Positions 12,701 to 26,183 of a stretch of 64,000 nucleotides of DNA are shown here, piece by piece (the first letter of the stretch is position 1; each line of letters opens with the position of its first letter). The DNA comes from Sarcocystis neurona (taxonomy: Eukaryota; Apicomplexa; Conoidasida; Eucoccidiorida; Sarcocystidae). A program made the position numbers and the translations under genes. The notes under the pieces were generated by a model. It had not been told where the DNA came from. It saw only the letters and a program-made list of their open reading frames with translations, and did no database searches. The stretch is from NCBI GenBank assembly GCA_000727475.1, contig KL647288.1:10488903-10552902 (forward strand), written 5' to 3'.

Positions 12701-15700
12701 CGCTGACGAAGTGAACCGTGCTGAGTCGTCTTTTGTGAGTGGACCGCACATCCTCCCGCGTACAGGTAATGCATCCTGTCAAAGACGCGGAGAGCTTGAC
12801 GAGTACAAATGTTAAAAATACCATAAGCAAACGTACTGGGAAGCGGCACTCACTTCCACCCCACTTTTCGTCGAGGCCAAACGCAAAAAGCCTTCCCCCG
12901 TCACGTCCATCACTTCTTGAAGCCGCTCCGGACTTGCAATCCTGTGCAAACGTCCACATACAGGCAGACGCACTGTTATTTTTGCGTGAGTCAAGCCCAC
13001 CAATCCGTTTGGCTAAAATATGGAGTCAAGGTAACAACTGACAACGAAGTGATACGCGATATAAGCAACAGTGCCCAGAAAATTTCCTGTTAGACATGTT
13101 TGACTCTGTGATGCACGTCCTCTCTTCGTTCACGGGCGTGCCGGCCAGTGACACAAAACAAACGGATGCTGTTCAGCTCATTATGTTGGAAGTCACTCCT
13201 CTGAGCTGCAACGTGCACAGACGTTGCTTTCGACCCCACTGCTTGTGCGGCACGCAAACGTCTGGTCAGCCTTCTGCAACTGGTATCTGGACACCGTTCA
13301 CATGCTCTGGCACAGCCGGCTGCAGGTCCACACAAGCCGCTGCGGATCTGAGCTGTAGCGTGAGCCAGGCGAGGTACCTTCGGTTCTGCGAGCGAAGCTC
13401 CACGACAAAAACGCGCGCAGACAGCACTGTCGAACGTCTTAGCACAAATGTTACACGAGCGCAGGGAAGAAACAAAGCGGTGTTTGTCGCGTCTGCAAGC
13501 TCGCCTGCAGCAACGCGGCAAGCACTCGGTAGGATTCGGGAACTGAAACTTGCTGGAGAAACTGTCGGAGAATAGTACGAGATCGTAAGATGAAAAAGAA
13601 GCGGTAAGCGCAGTAGCGCGTGCGGATGGTGGAACCGGAGGAGACGCTTACACCGTGTAATACTGGAGTAACTTATGCACAGGCGCCTTGTCAAGGAGCT
13701 CCTTGTCCACGCAGCTCTGAACGACACCGGCGAGGTGATCTGTAAACTCGCAGAAAAAACAGCGCGCAGCACACGCACGCGTGTTGCCAAAACCACGTAC
13801 GTCTAGACGACGGGCGTTGAGTTCGAACTTTGCAATCAAGTCAGCGGATCCTCTTTGACGGACGTGACGGGTAAACGAACAAAGGAAAGGCTAACCCACC
13901 CTGTCAAACAAATCCCCTGACAACTGCACCCGAATCCCACATGCACCCACACGCTGCACAGTAGCCTTTACAATGTCCGTTGGGCTATTCATTTACGGCT
14001 AATATGTGTGTTTATATATATATACGTACATTTCTCGTACAGGTGTATGCACATACACGTACGTACTGACATATATACACGCACAGACCATACACGTGTA
14101 CGCCTACGCGGCTTCGCCCAGAGGCCACTGCTGCTGTTGCACCGCACAGACAGCGCTACGACGAATTTTCTTTGAGGGCACACGAGCGTCGAGAAGATCC
14201 AAATTTTAATACGTATATTTCCCCTTCCGGAAGATTCTGGAAAACGGTGTTTCCACGGAATTCTCCCACGCGGTAGCTGTGAAAAACTCGACAGGTTCCC
14301 ACATAATTCGGAGACGTACACGTGTTTTTAACGTACACACTAACACACACGTGTACAAGGAAGTACATTCAAACACGTGTGGCGAGCGGAGGAGACCGCG
14401 TGTCGTCTTTGGAATAGACGGCCATGTACGTTCGTGAAAACAGCTCTGCCAAGCACAAGTCTTCGGCTGCATCTGCTTCCTGCAGTACACAGCCAACCCC
14501 CGGTGGTTCCTGGGGCGAAGCACCAAGTAGTCCATTTCTGGCGGGGCGTACCGAGGGTAAGCTTCTTGGTTTCGGCGTCGAATTTGTCAAAGAGGGCAGG
14601 AAAGGGGAGACTCTCTGAGTCTTCGGGGTGCCTCACGACGGCCAGAGGAGGCAAGACGATGGAGCGCAGCATTTGCGTCTGTCTAAAAAATTGCAAGATA
14701 GCCACATCACAACGCCTTGAGGTTGTACACCGAGATGTCGGGCATCTTGGTGGTACTAGACCGAGGCCTACGATAGTTGCAAGAGAGCCAACGGAACCTG
14801 CACTTTCGAAAAGCATTTGTCCTTCACGGCAAGAGAAAGCACCTCTTGTACGGCTAGTACTTGTCCTCCTCGTCGTCTTCAAACCTTTGTAGCTCACAAC
14901 GCGCCTTGCGCAATCGCACATTCCATATGAGTGATGCGACCACTTGGAGTTACAACACACGGGAACCTGTGGAACCCCTACTGGTACGCAGCGGGTGACC
15001 CGCAGTTCCGTTTGACGTCACAGCGCTGGGAGTCTGCATTGCACACTGCACGCTAGTTGACGCTGATCCTTCATTTAAGTGGGTCGAGGCTTGGGTGTCC
15101 TTCTTTAACTCGTCGCCCCACAATCTAAGACGTACAAACAGACTTCCTGCTCTCCTGTCCCCGATACGCATTTCCTGGACCTGTGGACTGAGCGCGCACA
15201 GGTGCCTCTATTGCATCGGCCACCTCGGTGGACTAAACTCTAAAACCAGAAAAAAGGCAGCTGCTCTCTGTGCTCTTTTGGTCTCTGTCACACGCAACGG
15301 CAGGACGCGGGCAGGGGCGACGCACACTAACACGCGTACACCCTCGCACAGACTGCGAACGGGCGGAGGAGAAAAAGAGACGGCCTCAACAGAAGCAGAA
15401 GCTCTCCATTACACAGGAAGTCTCACTGTGGAACTTTTACCCTCGGCGGACTGCCAGGTGTTCGCCTGAGTAACTTCGCTTACAATTTTTCCGACTTCGC
15501 AGCTGTGTAGACGTACTCCCACACCCGCGCGCCGAACTGGGCAAGAAACACACAACAGGACACAAACAGGCAGATTTCTCCAGCGTGTTGCTTTGCAGTC
15601 GTAGGCACCACGTGGGTTCCTTTCACCAGGTCTTTGTTCAAATGCAGACACGCAATTTTACCAGTACAGACAGACCCGTACACGTATGCGCATACAAAGA

Positions 15701-18700
15701 AAACTGTATGCGTAAGAAATTGCTCACAGTGAAGAGACAAACGGCTACTTTCCCCTTGATATTATTCTCCCCTCTGATACAAAAATGTGTGCATCCTGCT
15801 TGGAGCGGACGAGCCCGTGTATATGCACGTCGCACTTACGTTCGCACACACGTTTCCGCGTACGCTGTGGACGACCTCACCGTCAGGTTGGTGACTCCAC
15901 AGCAAAAGCCCCTTCTTGAGAAACAACAGGGACTCCAAGATATCCCTTAGGTAAACAAAGCGCTCTACGTTACGTTGAGAACCAGCCGTTTTATCAAACA
16001 CGCGACCTCCTGCCGTTTCGGCAACCAGCCGTCCGCCATCTTATCCAGCATCACGTTACAACATGTCTACAACTGCGCGCAGCACTATCATAAAAAACCA
16101 CGACCCACGCGAACAGACGGCTTCACAGCTACGGCAGTCGATGCAACTTTGGAGCCACGCGAGGTGCACACGCGTCCGGAGGTATATTTCGGCGGTATAG
16201 ACTGACAGTCCGCAAAGGACACGAAATGACAAATCTGGGCTCTTGAAAGAGCGCGTGCTCGCGTTTTCAGAATAGAACTTTACGCAGCTGGACTACGCGT
16301 GCTTGACTGTCTATGCAATACGGGTGGCCGTGCCTCTCATGTTGCCAGTGCGCGTAGCTTCATCAGGCAAAGCTTCTGCGACGCGCCCAGTGTACGCGCA
16401 GAACGCAACAGCAACCCTCAAAACGAAGAGAGAGGAGCACCACTTTGTATCAACAGCACATTCGCTTGCTAATCACCTGGGGTCGGTCCACCGCTGGAGA
16501 AAAGAGTCCTATGGAAAACGACTCAGCAGCCAGTGAGGCACCGTTCCCAGTGAGAAAGTTGTGAGCTTCCCGTCTTTAACACGCCTTCTCGAATAATGTC
16601 GTCCGGAAGGCAAAAAACGCACCGCCACTGCCACGGAGCAGCGAATGCTGTAGCTACAAGTAATATTACGTCTCGGAAAACAAAATAGTTTTCTGTTTGA
16701 AAGCCGCTGACCTCTCTGCTTCCCGTTCAACTCTCGTGTGATCTGCGGGATAACGTAAGCTAAGTCACTTTACGCAGAAAAACGGCCCTCTTGTGCGGAA
16801 GGCACGTCTTCGGGCGAACGGGGATATAAAAGACCTCACCTTCGAAAAAAACACAGGCTTCCCCTGCTTAGGATCCTTCAACAGCTGCATAATCTCCTCC
16901 TGGCAGGCTGCGTCACCGTAAAGGTAGAGCTTCATGGCAAGTTGGCAGCTATTGCGTCCCATACACAAGTCCGAGAACTCACCTGCCCATACATAATCCC
17001 ACCATGCAGCCGTGTCACACACACAAGAGAGACAGATGGAGTGTTGATGCAGAAAAGACATCATTCCCAAATACTGGCGAAACACCTACATATACGTGTA
17101 TGTGGAGAAACAGACAGAGGTGTAGGTTTATATATATACATACACCCAGGTACAGGTACACTTACGTCTCCAAAAAGTAGACACATCATTGTTTTTTTCT
17201 TCAAAGGAGAACAAGTACCGAGCAGCAGCGCCGCTCCAAGACGTAGTGCTGCGCGATACACAGGAGCGCATGTACGCACGTGTGTGTGCCTGTAAGTTCA
17301 CCACCGGTAGTCTGCGCCCACAGCTCCGCATTTCGTTTCGTCAACGCAGACAAGGCACGAATCAGTACTGCTTCTAAAGAAAGCAGCAAAAATGATAGCC
17401 TTGCACAGGTAGAAAGACGTTTTTCTCCCCTCTCTCGACACAGGCAGAGGTGCGTGTCAGTGCGCGCGCTCCCGGCCTTTTGTGTAGGGGCAGAGAGCGT
17501 CGTCACGGCGTCGCGAAAAGTCACCTCTTTATAGTAAGTCAATAAGAAGTAGAAACAGAGGGTCGCCAACGGTCCCTCTCATGCATCTATATGCAGGGGT
17601 GTGTCAATATGTGGATCTGCAAGCAAGGCACGTGCTCCTGCGCATCCCTGTGTGCCTGACTGGGTGTGGCAGGAGACCTGCAGACGTGGTTGTGACTGAG
17701 CATCTCGGATCGTTTGAAAGGTGGCTCTCTGTCGGCAGCAACGCGCAAAAATATGTCTACGACCGTGAAGCGGTCTATACGGTCGCAACTGTGGGGAAGG
17801 ACGCACGAACGACAACACAAGGAAAACCACGCAAGAAAAACGACGCAAGGAAAACAACGCAAGGAAAACAACGCAGCAAAATCCTACGTTCTCCTAAGTA
17901 GTCGAGAAAGGACACTTACTTTTGAGCAGTTGCCACAAGGCCTTGCGCTGCTCGTTGCTTCCGTATTTGAGCAACATCTGGATCGACCGCGACGTACACA
18001 AATGCCGGTCCTTCTGCGCAGCGTCGCGGCACCCACACGCATGCAGACAGACACACGCGTTCGCATACAGATAGATATCCTGCGTCCACGCACGCGCACG
18101 CAGGAAGTCTACAAGAAGCCACGTCATTCGAGCAGCAGGAGGAAAAACTTTCAGTACGGACGCTCACGTAGTTGCACACGAGGAACGTCTCCGACATGTA
18201 CTCATGGGCACATACGTATATTCACGCACACCGTCCTGTCACGTGTGTGTGGCACAGGGTACCTCCCCGTGAGTGAACATGTGAATATTTGCGTGGTGGT
18301 CCACCCTGTCGAGGCAACGAAGGACCTCCCGACGTAGTTCGACTCCCTGTCAGGGGACAAACAAGACGGCAACAACTGCAGTGCCCGGATCCACCTTCCT
18401 CCCGCGACCGCCCCCCAGGCAGGACGGGCTCCAAAGGGCGGGGCAGCGCAGGATAGTCGGTAGCAAACTATCGGCGGCAGCTCCCTTCACACGTGAGGTA
18501 CGCTGTGACATACCGCTGCAGCAGCAGCAGGTCACAGGAGACAGCACCGGGCAGAAGCGGAAGCGCAGGACTTCCTGGAGCAGCAGCAAACCGAACAGCA
18601 GCGGCGGCAGCAAGAGAAGGAGAAGTAGTCATCGCACTGAGAGCGAGAAATCATCCACATACACGTGGCGTGTGTATGAGCAGTGAAGCTTCTCCCAAAG

Positions 18701-19812
18701 AAAAAGACACTCGGGTGATGTCTTGATGCTGTGCTGTATCTCAGAACACGTAGACAAATAACGGTGGAACGCGCTGCAGATCCTACCTCCTTAACGCGCG
18801 GCAAAATGAAGTCGTACAGCGCAGCAGCAGCCTTCTGGACAGCAGGAGAGCGTTTGCTGCTACTGCTAGCGCTGCAGGCCGCGTCCTTCCCGGTGTGATT
18901 TTTCGGCTTTTCATCGCCGTTTGCCAAGGGGACTGCGGACGTCTCCTCCTCGCGACCCGAGCGGGGAGCTGCGAGCAGCTGTCCGTACAAGCGGAAGCAC
19001 TGCTTGATGTAGCCCGCGTCTTGATTTCTGCTGCTCAGCTTCTTCTCCGCCTCGAGTTTTCGCTTCTTACTCACAGAGACGGCGTTCTCTGCCCCTTTCG
19101 ACGCGTCAGTTTCTGCTCCCGTGTCGTGTGCTGCTGCAGCCGCAGAGCCCCCCCCAGCCGATGCTCTCGGTGGCCCCTGCGTTGTTTTTCTTGGTTTCGG
19201 CGGCTCGCATGAGCCTTTGTCTTCATCAGGACTCGTTTTCACACGCCTTCTTCCGCCACTCCCTGACTGCTGCTGCTTCTTCTTCTGCGCCTGGCCATGA
19301 AGAAGAAACCGCTTCCTCTGCTGCTGCTGCTGCTGCTTGCGTTCGCCCGGACTTGCCCCTGCAGCAGCGCCTTCTGCAGAAGCAGGAGCAGCAGCGCGAC
19401 GCGCTGTACACGAAGAACCCCCTCGCTGCATCTCCTTCTTCCGGCGTCTTTTCAAAGACTCAGCAACTGTTCGCAGTTTCTCCGTCTCTCTACCCCTACG
19501 CGTCACGTCTGCACGCGTCCTGTGCTCAGCACCGACCGGCTGCTGTCGCGCGTCCGCCTGCTGGTGCTGGGAATTCGCTATCTTCTTTGCCATCTTCGAA
19601 TGGCCCCGGTGGCCCTTGTGAAACGCCACGCCCTTGGACGCAGAGGAATTCGGCGCGGCTCTGCTGTTCTTCGACGACGCGTTGTGCTTCGACAGCCTTC
19701 CTCGCGCGTGGGGCCGCCTCGAAACATCGCGGAACGTCTTCCTACTGCCGCTGCTGCTACTGCGCTTCCCTACGCCTCCTCCTCTTCGCTTCTCGGTGCG
19801 ACCCCCCCGCAT
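9761..19812 (-). CDS. PUM3/Puf6-type Pumilio-repeat nucleolar RNA-binding protein, 12 exons
   Basis: Exons (5' to 3' on the minus strand): 19812-18787, 18013-17920, 16982-16840, 15536-15484, 14682-14552, 13739-13652, 12941-12854, 12045-11875, 11614-11472, 10920-10634, 10374-10299, 10034-9761. All junctions are GT-AG and phase-matched, giving 2574 nt and 857 aa. The start is the first ATG of the frame (MRGGRTEKRR). Residues 1-300 are a Lys/Arg/Gln/Ala-rich, nucleolar-type extension with Gln6 at about 160-165. From about residue 330, helical repeats follow the PUM3/Puf6 order: SRSIQMLLKYGSNEQRKALW in exon 2, FGARVWEYVYTAA in exon 4, DKAPVHKLLQYYT in exon 6, FLRLASTKSGVEAM in exon 7, TAKQRKTLIKELKKHV in exon 8, VDAYGQLILLQLLEDS in exon 9 and PTRGVFVVSDVLEAA in the last exon. 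Family members bind structured RNA and act in large-subunit ribosome biogenesis. Introns are 0.1-1.3 kb. Exon boundaries are inferred; the family call is strong. Confidence 0.87.
10951..11077. repeat. Tandem duplication, 70-bp period, in a Pumilio intron
   Basis: Two copies of about 57 bp, at 10951-11007 and 11021-11077, differ at only a few positions. Both contain CCGCCAAAAGTGACTGTGCC. They lie in the intron just upstream of the acceptor of exon 10 of the Pumilio gene (acceptor at 10921-10922). Confidence 0.85.
17815..17880. repeat. A-rich tandem minisatellite (ACGCAAGGAAAACA-like unit)
   Basis: Four to five imperfect copies of a 12-15 base unit (AGGAAAAC-ACGCA) lie in the Pumilio intron directly downstream of the exon 2 donor at 17918-17919. 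Confidence 0.8.
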
Positions 19813-20375
19813 CGCAGCCACCACTGCAGAGGCCACACGGTATATCACCTTTTTTGACTGAAGCGTAAACTACGAGGCACGTACGTACACACAAACGTGT
19901 ATGCGCCGACGCAAACGCCTGCAGATAGACAACGCCCATAAATGTACGTATATGGACGGGTGTGGACACGTTCCCCCGAATAGATACATACAAAGAGATA
20001 CAGGCGCTCACGTATCAGCAAGCGCGCAGACACAGACGTGCACAGGTGCAGGTGGTGTCTATGAGGAAGGTACCACCTTCGCTACACGCGTACCAGAGTC
20101 ACGTGCGTCAGAGAGGACGTGCAGAGACTCAGAGACTCTGGGCCCATTTACATCTGTGGATGTGGAGCCTCCGCGGGCGGTACACAAGCAGCAGGGCTAC
20201 ACAAACAAGAAAAGAAGGAGAAAAAATTCCGCGTAAGCCTGCGCCCTTGCACGACGTGCTCACTCGTAGGGACGCGACAAGAAGCATATATAGATAGACA
20301 CATCGCCTTAAGTACGCCCACGTACAGAGCGTGTTAAGCATTCGCTTGTGTGGAAAATGTAAGCACATTTCCCAC

Positions 20376-20482
20376 ATATATATATATATATATGTATATT
20401 TACATGTACACCCACGCACACAGATACGGACATGTATACATACATATATATAAATATAAATACATGCTACACATATATATAT
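20376..20482. repeat. (TA)n microsatellite cluster
   Basis: A run of TA dinucleotides at 20376-20393 is followed by shorter TATATA and ACATATA blocks to about 20482, mixed with GTACAC/ACGTAC steps. This is non-coding spacer upstream of the Pumilio gene. Confidence 0.85.
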
Positions 20483-20554
20483 ATGTATGCATCACATGGG
20501 TGCGGAAGGAACCAGACACACACCAGAGACATGCATGAACGTAGCGTTGGAAGA

Positions 20555-21135
20555 CTAGATGGGCGCCAAGCCTTCCGGCCCTGCAGCTATCTCTTGCTGC
20601 GAATGCGTGTCAGCAGTACGCGCGTCGTCTTCGCACATGCAAGCCGCCCCACCGTGTACCCGCGTGGACGAGGCCTGGTAAAAATCCAACATGCAGACGG
20701 GTGCGCCTAGACACGCAAGTCGACGAAGTTGTTTCAGCAGCAGCGCAGCGCGAGAAGCTTGTTTGCCGCTGAGTTCTCGTTGAGGAACGCGGACAGCGGC
20801 AAGGTCTGACGGAACGAGTAGCAGCGCGAGAGAGGGAAAGCGGATGAGTCTACGGTAAAATACAGCACAGGGAAGTCCAGCGGCACAAAAGACGGAAAAG
20901 AAGAGACGAAGAACTTCTGCTCTCAAGAGGGAATTAAGAGAGGTCATTGACCTGAAGAACGGAGCAAAGCACGAGGCCAAACCAGTATAGTCGCGCGCTG
21001 CTCAGCAATAAGACCTGCGAGGCAGAGAACTGCACGTGTGACAGTCTCGACGTGGAGGTTTGGGAGGTAGCAAAGCTGTATCGGTGGGAGAGTCGAAGAA
21101 GAGGGCGGAAAGTACAGCAGGCACAGCGTACGCAT
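20555..21135 (-). CDS. Probable exon(s) of an unidentified gene
   Basis: I do not recognise this protein. A minus-strand frame ending at 20555 stays open for about 140 codons and has coding-like content, including GLPCAVFYRRLIRFPSLALL, a Leu/Ala-rich helix-like stretch and LACLGAPVCMLDFYQASST. A CTTGAGAG acceptor near 20902 could open it. A second segment, entered at the TCTGCCTCGCAG acceptor near 21015, reads LIAEQRATILVWPRALLRSS, but the donor joining the two is non-consensus (GTCAAT). Further possible exons lie at 21982-21791 (NEFRWQPVWAEELSYCVIKN) and upstream toward the assembly gap. The gene would run on the same strand as its neighbours. Boundaries and gene extent are unresolved. Confidence 0.3.
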
Positions 21136-22513
21136 ACGGAAGCGTGCGGGAGTTCCTTCCTTGGTGCGTCATTTACTCGCAGAGTATTCTACCCAGAGAT
21201 CTACCACTACCAATGTATTTCCTCCTGCATATACGTAATATTTGTGCGTCCGCATTCACGCAGATGAATATACACAGTGGAACGCCCGAGCATCGACGCA
21301 TGCGTCCGGCCATTCATGTGGTCAGTTAGACTGTATCCGTTTGATGCCGTCCTCGCGGGTTGTGCACCTCCAGGGAAGCGGAAGGATGGTTGTGCGAGAG
21401 ATAAGGACAAACGAATGTAAAGGACAGATGTGCAGAAAAGCACGGTGTTTACTGACTCCACAAATCATTTCCTGGGAGAATATCCCCGGCGCGTCGACAG
21501 CAGCTGCTGCATGCACCACGGTTCGTGCAGTCGCAGGAGATACTAGCATGGACACTGTCAAAGCTAACAAGAAATATGTCTTCTGACGCGTACATAAATT
21601 GGTTTATTTACCGCATTTAGCAAGACACATATGCTTCTTCCATCTTGTGGGTGTACACTGCATCACCCCACAAGACCCCTGGTCGGCCCAGGCTGCATGC
21701 GTAGTCGGGCTGCTACTGCAGCAGTAGTAGCGGCAGCAGCAGCCCAGGATAATACCCTCTTCGCCTGCGACTTCCTGTGGCAGCTCACAGTTAAGAATTC
21801 CCTCGTGACCGCTGCTCCAACGACGTTATCGGCTTCAAGAAGTTTTTTATAACACAGTAGGACAACTCCTCTGCCCAGACAGGCTGCCACCGGAACTCGT
21901 TGCCTGGTGTTCCATAAGCCGTCCTGGACCCTGCTAGATCGAGCGAACGAGTAGACAGCATCCTATAGAGTATACCGAGCACATACGAAGAAGCAGGTTA
22001 TGAAAATGGCTACTGTATCCTGAAGGGTATTCAGAACGTAGGGCAAACAAAAGACGCGGGTCCTGGAGAAACATTTGGTAAAAGACCAGGCCGCAAAATA
22101 TTCAAGATATTCACACTGTGGAGTTATGTTGGGAGACGGTAGGCAGTCCCACACCCACGTGCACACGGAAGTGTAACACGTGTTTGGTGAGAATGATCTG
22201 TACTGGGAGCGCACAGGAAGGCGTGAAAATCCGGTGGAATGCAGTTGATGAGAAACTTGGAGATAATTTGTGAAAAATACGTATCAAGCGAGAAAGGACT
22301 GTGTGCCATCAACCAGCATAACTTTAAAACATTCGTAGAAGGCATCTCGACCGTCCAGCCGCAGTGGTTTGTGGTGCATGATTTACTGACCCAAGCAGGG
22401 GCGACTTTTTGACATGTGCATACACGTGAGTAGACAGGCACCAATCCACGCGCAGTGACGCGTGCTCGTTCGCGCGCTGATACACTACACAGATGTGCAA
22501 GTAGTCCTATGTA

Positions 22514-22995
22514 NNNNNNNNNNNNNNNNNNNNNNNNNNNNNNNNNNNNNNNNNNNNNNNNNNNNNNNNNNNNNNNNNNNNNNNNNNNNNNNNNNNNNNN
22601 NNNNNNNNNNNNNNNNNNNNNNNNNNNNNNNNNNNNNNNNNNNNNNNNNNNNNNNNNNNNNNNNNNNNNNNNNNNNNNNNNNNNNNNNNNNNNNNNNNNN
22701 NNNNNNNNNNNNNNNNNNNNNNNNNNNNNNNNNNNNNNNNNNNNNNNNNNNNNNNNNNNNNNNNNNNNNNNNNNNNNNNNNNNNNNNNNNNNNNNNNNNN
22801 NNNNNNNNNNNNNNNNNNNNNNNNNNNNNNNNNNNNNNNNNNNNNNNNNNNNNNNNNNNNNNNNNNNNNNNNNNNNNNNNNNNNNNNNNNNNNNNNNNNN
22901 NNNNNNNNNNNNNNNNNNNNNNNNNNNNNNNNNNNNNNNNNNNNNNNNNNNNNNNNNNNNNNNNNNNNNNNNNNNNNNNNNNNNNNNNNNNNNNN
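22514..22995. other. Assembly gap (482 Ns)
   Basis: Positions 22514-22995 are all N. Any exon of the neighbouring minus-strand gene in this interval is invisible. Open frames that appear to run through the gap are artefacts. Confidence 0.99.
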
Positions 22996-23577
22996 TCGCA
23001 TGGGACCCCAAATGCGTACACGTGAGTGTACATGGATGCACTGAATTCTATTGTGTCCGCGGGTCTCCATCTATCTGGACGTTCTTCGCACACAGCCGTA
23101 GACGGTCTTGCGCGTTTTCATCTATTCTTCTGCTAAAAGCAGTGCATCCACACGCACACGTGCAAGCAAATCCGCTGCTGGACAGTAGTTTAGATGCGCC
23201 CGCCGATGCGTTGAAGCACAGGAACGTGTACCTTGATATCTACGTACAGTTGTGTGCAGACATCTGTCGAGTACGAGTGGAACGCCACACTTGTCAGCTG
23301 CGTATGAAGACGATCATCAACACATGGAAACCATGACTGTGGAGGCAACCGTCGCTATTCAAATGCAACGTTCGTGTTCGTCTGCGAGGAAGATGCGTGT
23401 GCTGGCTGCCGAGACAACTCGTGTTATTCAAATGTAGCGTTCGGGTTCATCTGCAAGGAAGATGTGCGTGCAGCTCAACTCTCTCGTGATGCAGCCGCCT
23501 TTGATGACGGTGGGCGGAGCGTTGTGGGCCCGCAGGTGTCATACACATACCTGGTTATAAACACACGTATGCAAATG

Positions 23578-23598
23578 TATATATATATATATATATAT
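23578..23598. repeat. (TA)n microsatellite
   Basis: An uninterrupted 21-base TA alternation in non-coding sequence between the gap and the 26-33 kb gene. Confidence 0.9.
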
Positions 23599-25859
23599 GT
23601 GCGGCCTATATACATGTATCTGCATGCATAGTTCGCTAGCTGAAATCTGCGGAGGCCGTTGTTTCTCAGATAACCACGACAGGTCGTAAACTGGACGCGA
23701 CGACCATTAACAGCGGAAAGAGGTATTCATAACTGGAGCCACTTCTGGGTGTGCTACGCTGTAGTCGAAGAAGTTAGTGTCCGAAAGAACAATCTGCTTT
23801 CAAAAGAATAAGCAGTCGAAGACAACCTGCTGTACTTCTCTAGCACGTCTCGCCTTGTGCTGTGCTTCTACAGCTTTCCGCAACAAGTTGACACCCAAAC
23901 GCATAGGGGTGTGTGGAGCACCACGACCGTGCCTGCACTTGCCTGCAGGTCCATGCCGTGAGAAGAATACGTCCCCAAGGAGCAGGCCGCAGAAATGGGC
24001 TACCGGATGGCAAACAGCTCTGCTAGGAAATCTTGGTGGAGACAGATTTTCATCATAGGGTAGTCAGGTAGGTTACAGAAATCGCAGTATGCAGAAATAG
24101 AGTACCTCGTGCACTGTCAACGGCGACTTTATGTAAATTTACGCTTTTCTGAGCGACCGTCGTTTCCGACTGAGGTCGACTGCAGCTACGAACATATGTG
24201 GGAGTTTGCATGTTTACTTCTATACATACAGGCATACCTAGACTACTTTCTCTCGCTTTGTCTGTATGTATACAGATGTATACACATGTGTAGACGTAGG
24301 CATACATGCGTATGTATATGCAATTTGGTATAAGCTGAAACACGGCCCTAGCGCAAGTTGGGTGCTCTGAAGAGGCGGTCGCAAGCCCGCATCGACATGA
24401 CGTTACACGTAGCACAGTACTTTTGGGATAATCATAGCAAGGCGGGAATAGACAAGTGCGTTACGGAGTTCTTGTAGTCAGAATTTGAATTTTTTAAATT
24501 CGACGTCACTCGAAGTTCTAGGAGCATGACGGAGGAGAGCGCTGCCGAGTGGAAGTGCTCCATTACGTTTGCGTGGGCACGTAAAGTATCTCCTGTACCC
24601 ACACGCGTGTAAGATGCACTAGATTCGTACGTTCCTTCCTAATCCAGACATATAGCCCATCACAAATCGAGAACTGCCGCGCTTGGATACTGCTAAGTAT
24701 GAAAAGTTCAGGTGCCAGAGCGGCTCCTAAAAAATTCGACTGCACCTCGTCTCGGTAGCAGCAGAACAGCATACGCAGAGGCACAGAAACCTGTGCAAGC
24801 GCACATGTACTTCTAGAGATGTACACGTGCACGTATGTTATATTTTTTTTCACGATGCCGTCTGCAAGCAGACTGGAGTTTAAGTATCCCTCACCAAGGC
24901 GAGGGGTGCGGGGTACGCCTGCCGTGAAATTCTCTGATCTACTTTACTTGCGGCCACTGCAAAAGACAGCCTGTTACTGTATCCGAATGCACGATAGTAC
25001 TCGTCAACAGATCGGGTGGTCATTGTACCTAAAAGCTAATGAATCTTCATTAAATGTGTTGCACACGTATAGGTGAGATCATGCTTGTGTTTGTGCAGGT
25101 ACACAGAAACGTATGTAACCTCTGCCTTTGATTGCGTGGAGGACTGATCTTCGGACATCTTTTCATTAGTCCCTGCCGGTGGAAGGGAGTGAAAAGTGAG
25201 ACTTTCGCGGTAAAGCGTTTGTCTGAACCTCAACCGCTGACCTCCGCGCAGCCGACTAAACACGGGGCCCCACAGAGGGACGCACTCGCACAGTGATGGC
25301 TGCGCTCAGGCCGTCCGCCAAGATCATCTCGTCGTCCAGTTGGCACCCACACCGCAGGTCAAAATGAAAACACTTCCCCTCAAAACGCTGCCTCAAACAA
25401 CCCAAAGTGATTCTCCTCTGCTTTGCTCAACCCAAAATGGAAGGCGCCCAGGTGCTGCTTCCGGCTCCCGTGACGGGCAAAGTGCTGCTGCTGCTACCGT
25501 CGCCGAGCTAGCTGCTGCACTGCACTAGGCGAAAACGTGGCTACACTCTAATTGTACACGTGTGTATAATTTATACACAAACAGAGATACGAATCTCTAC
25601 CCACTGGCGTGTCGTAGTCATCCCGCGCCACAACAAGAAGGGCAGGTCCGTCGCCGAATCGCTCTCTAACTCTTCACAAACGCAGTTGCCCAGGAAACGC
25701 TACCTGAGTCGGTCGTCTCCCGTCCACATGATCAAGCTCTCGTTTAAACTTCCGACTCACCTTCACGTCGTTCAATCAATCGCTCATACATCGAAAACAA
25801 GTCCACTCACACATCCAAACTCACTGGGACCTACACGCGTATGCACTATATACGCAACA

Positions 25860-25877
25860 AATATATATATATATATA
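25860..25877. repeat. (AT)n microsatellite
   Basis: An 18-base AT alternation, followed by ACACGCATGGATACACGT-type alternating purine/pyrimidine sequence. Confidence 0.9.
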
Positions 25878-26183
25878 CACGCATGGATACACGTAAGTAT
25901 ATACACGCGCATGCATATAAGAGAAGCTGACGAGTAACGGCCTAAGTGAAGAATTCACCCAAATGGGAGCCCGTTTACGTCACTCCTCCAGCGCGACGTA
26001 ATATCTCGTCACTTCGTACGCCGCACAAACAGCCCCGTCGCCAGTTGTAAACCATCTACATACACCTACGTGCGTGATCCCACCTTGCTGGGTGTATCAC
26101 GTATATACGCCTACAGGCACTCCAGCAGACGTCCACACATGTGGGTGCGCAAGTGTAAAACAGGACACGCGCGGGGGGAAAGA

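Noticed and set aside
15762..16001. Minus-strand frame VERFVYLRDILESLLFLKKG within the Pumilio gene
   Set aside because: It looks protein-like, but exon 3 (ending 16840) joins exon 4 (15536) in phase and reproduces the expected Pumilio spacing without it. Inserting it would break the repeat.
19128..19868. Long plus-strand frames opposite Pumilio exon 1
   Set aside because: They are antisense readings of Lys/Gln/Ala codons and lack domains or splice support.
22124..23336. Long frames through the 22.5-23.0 kb interval
   Set aside because: They are kept open only by Ns in the assembly gap.
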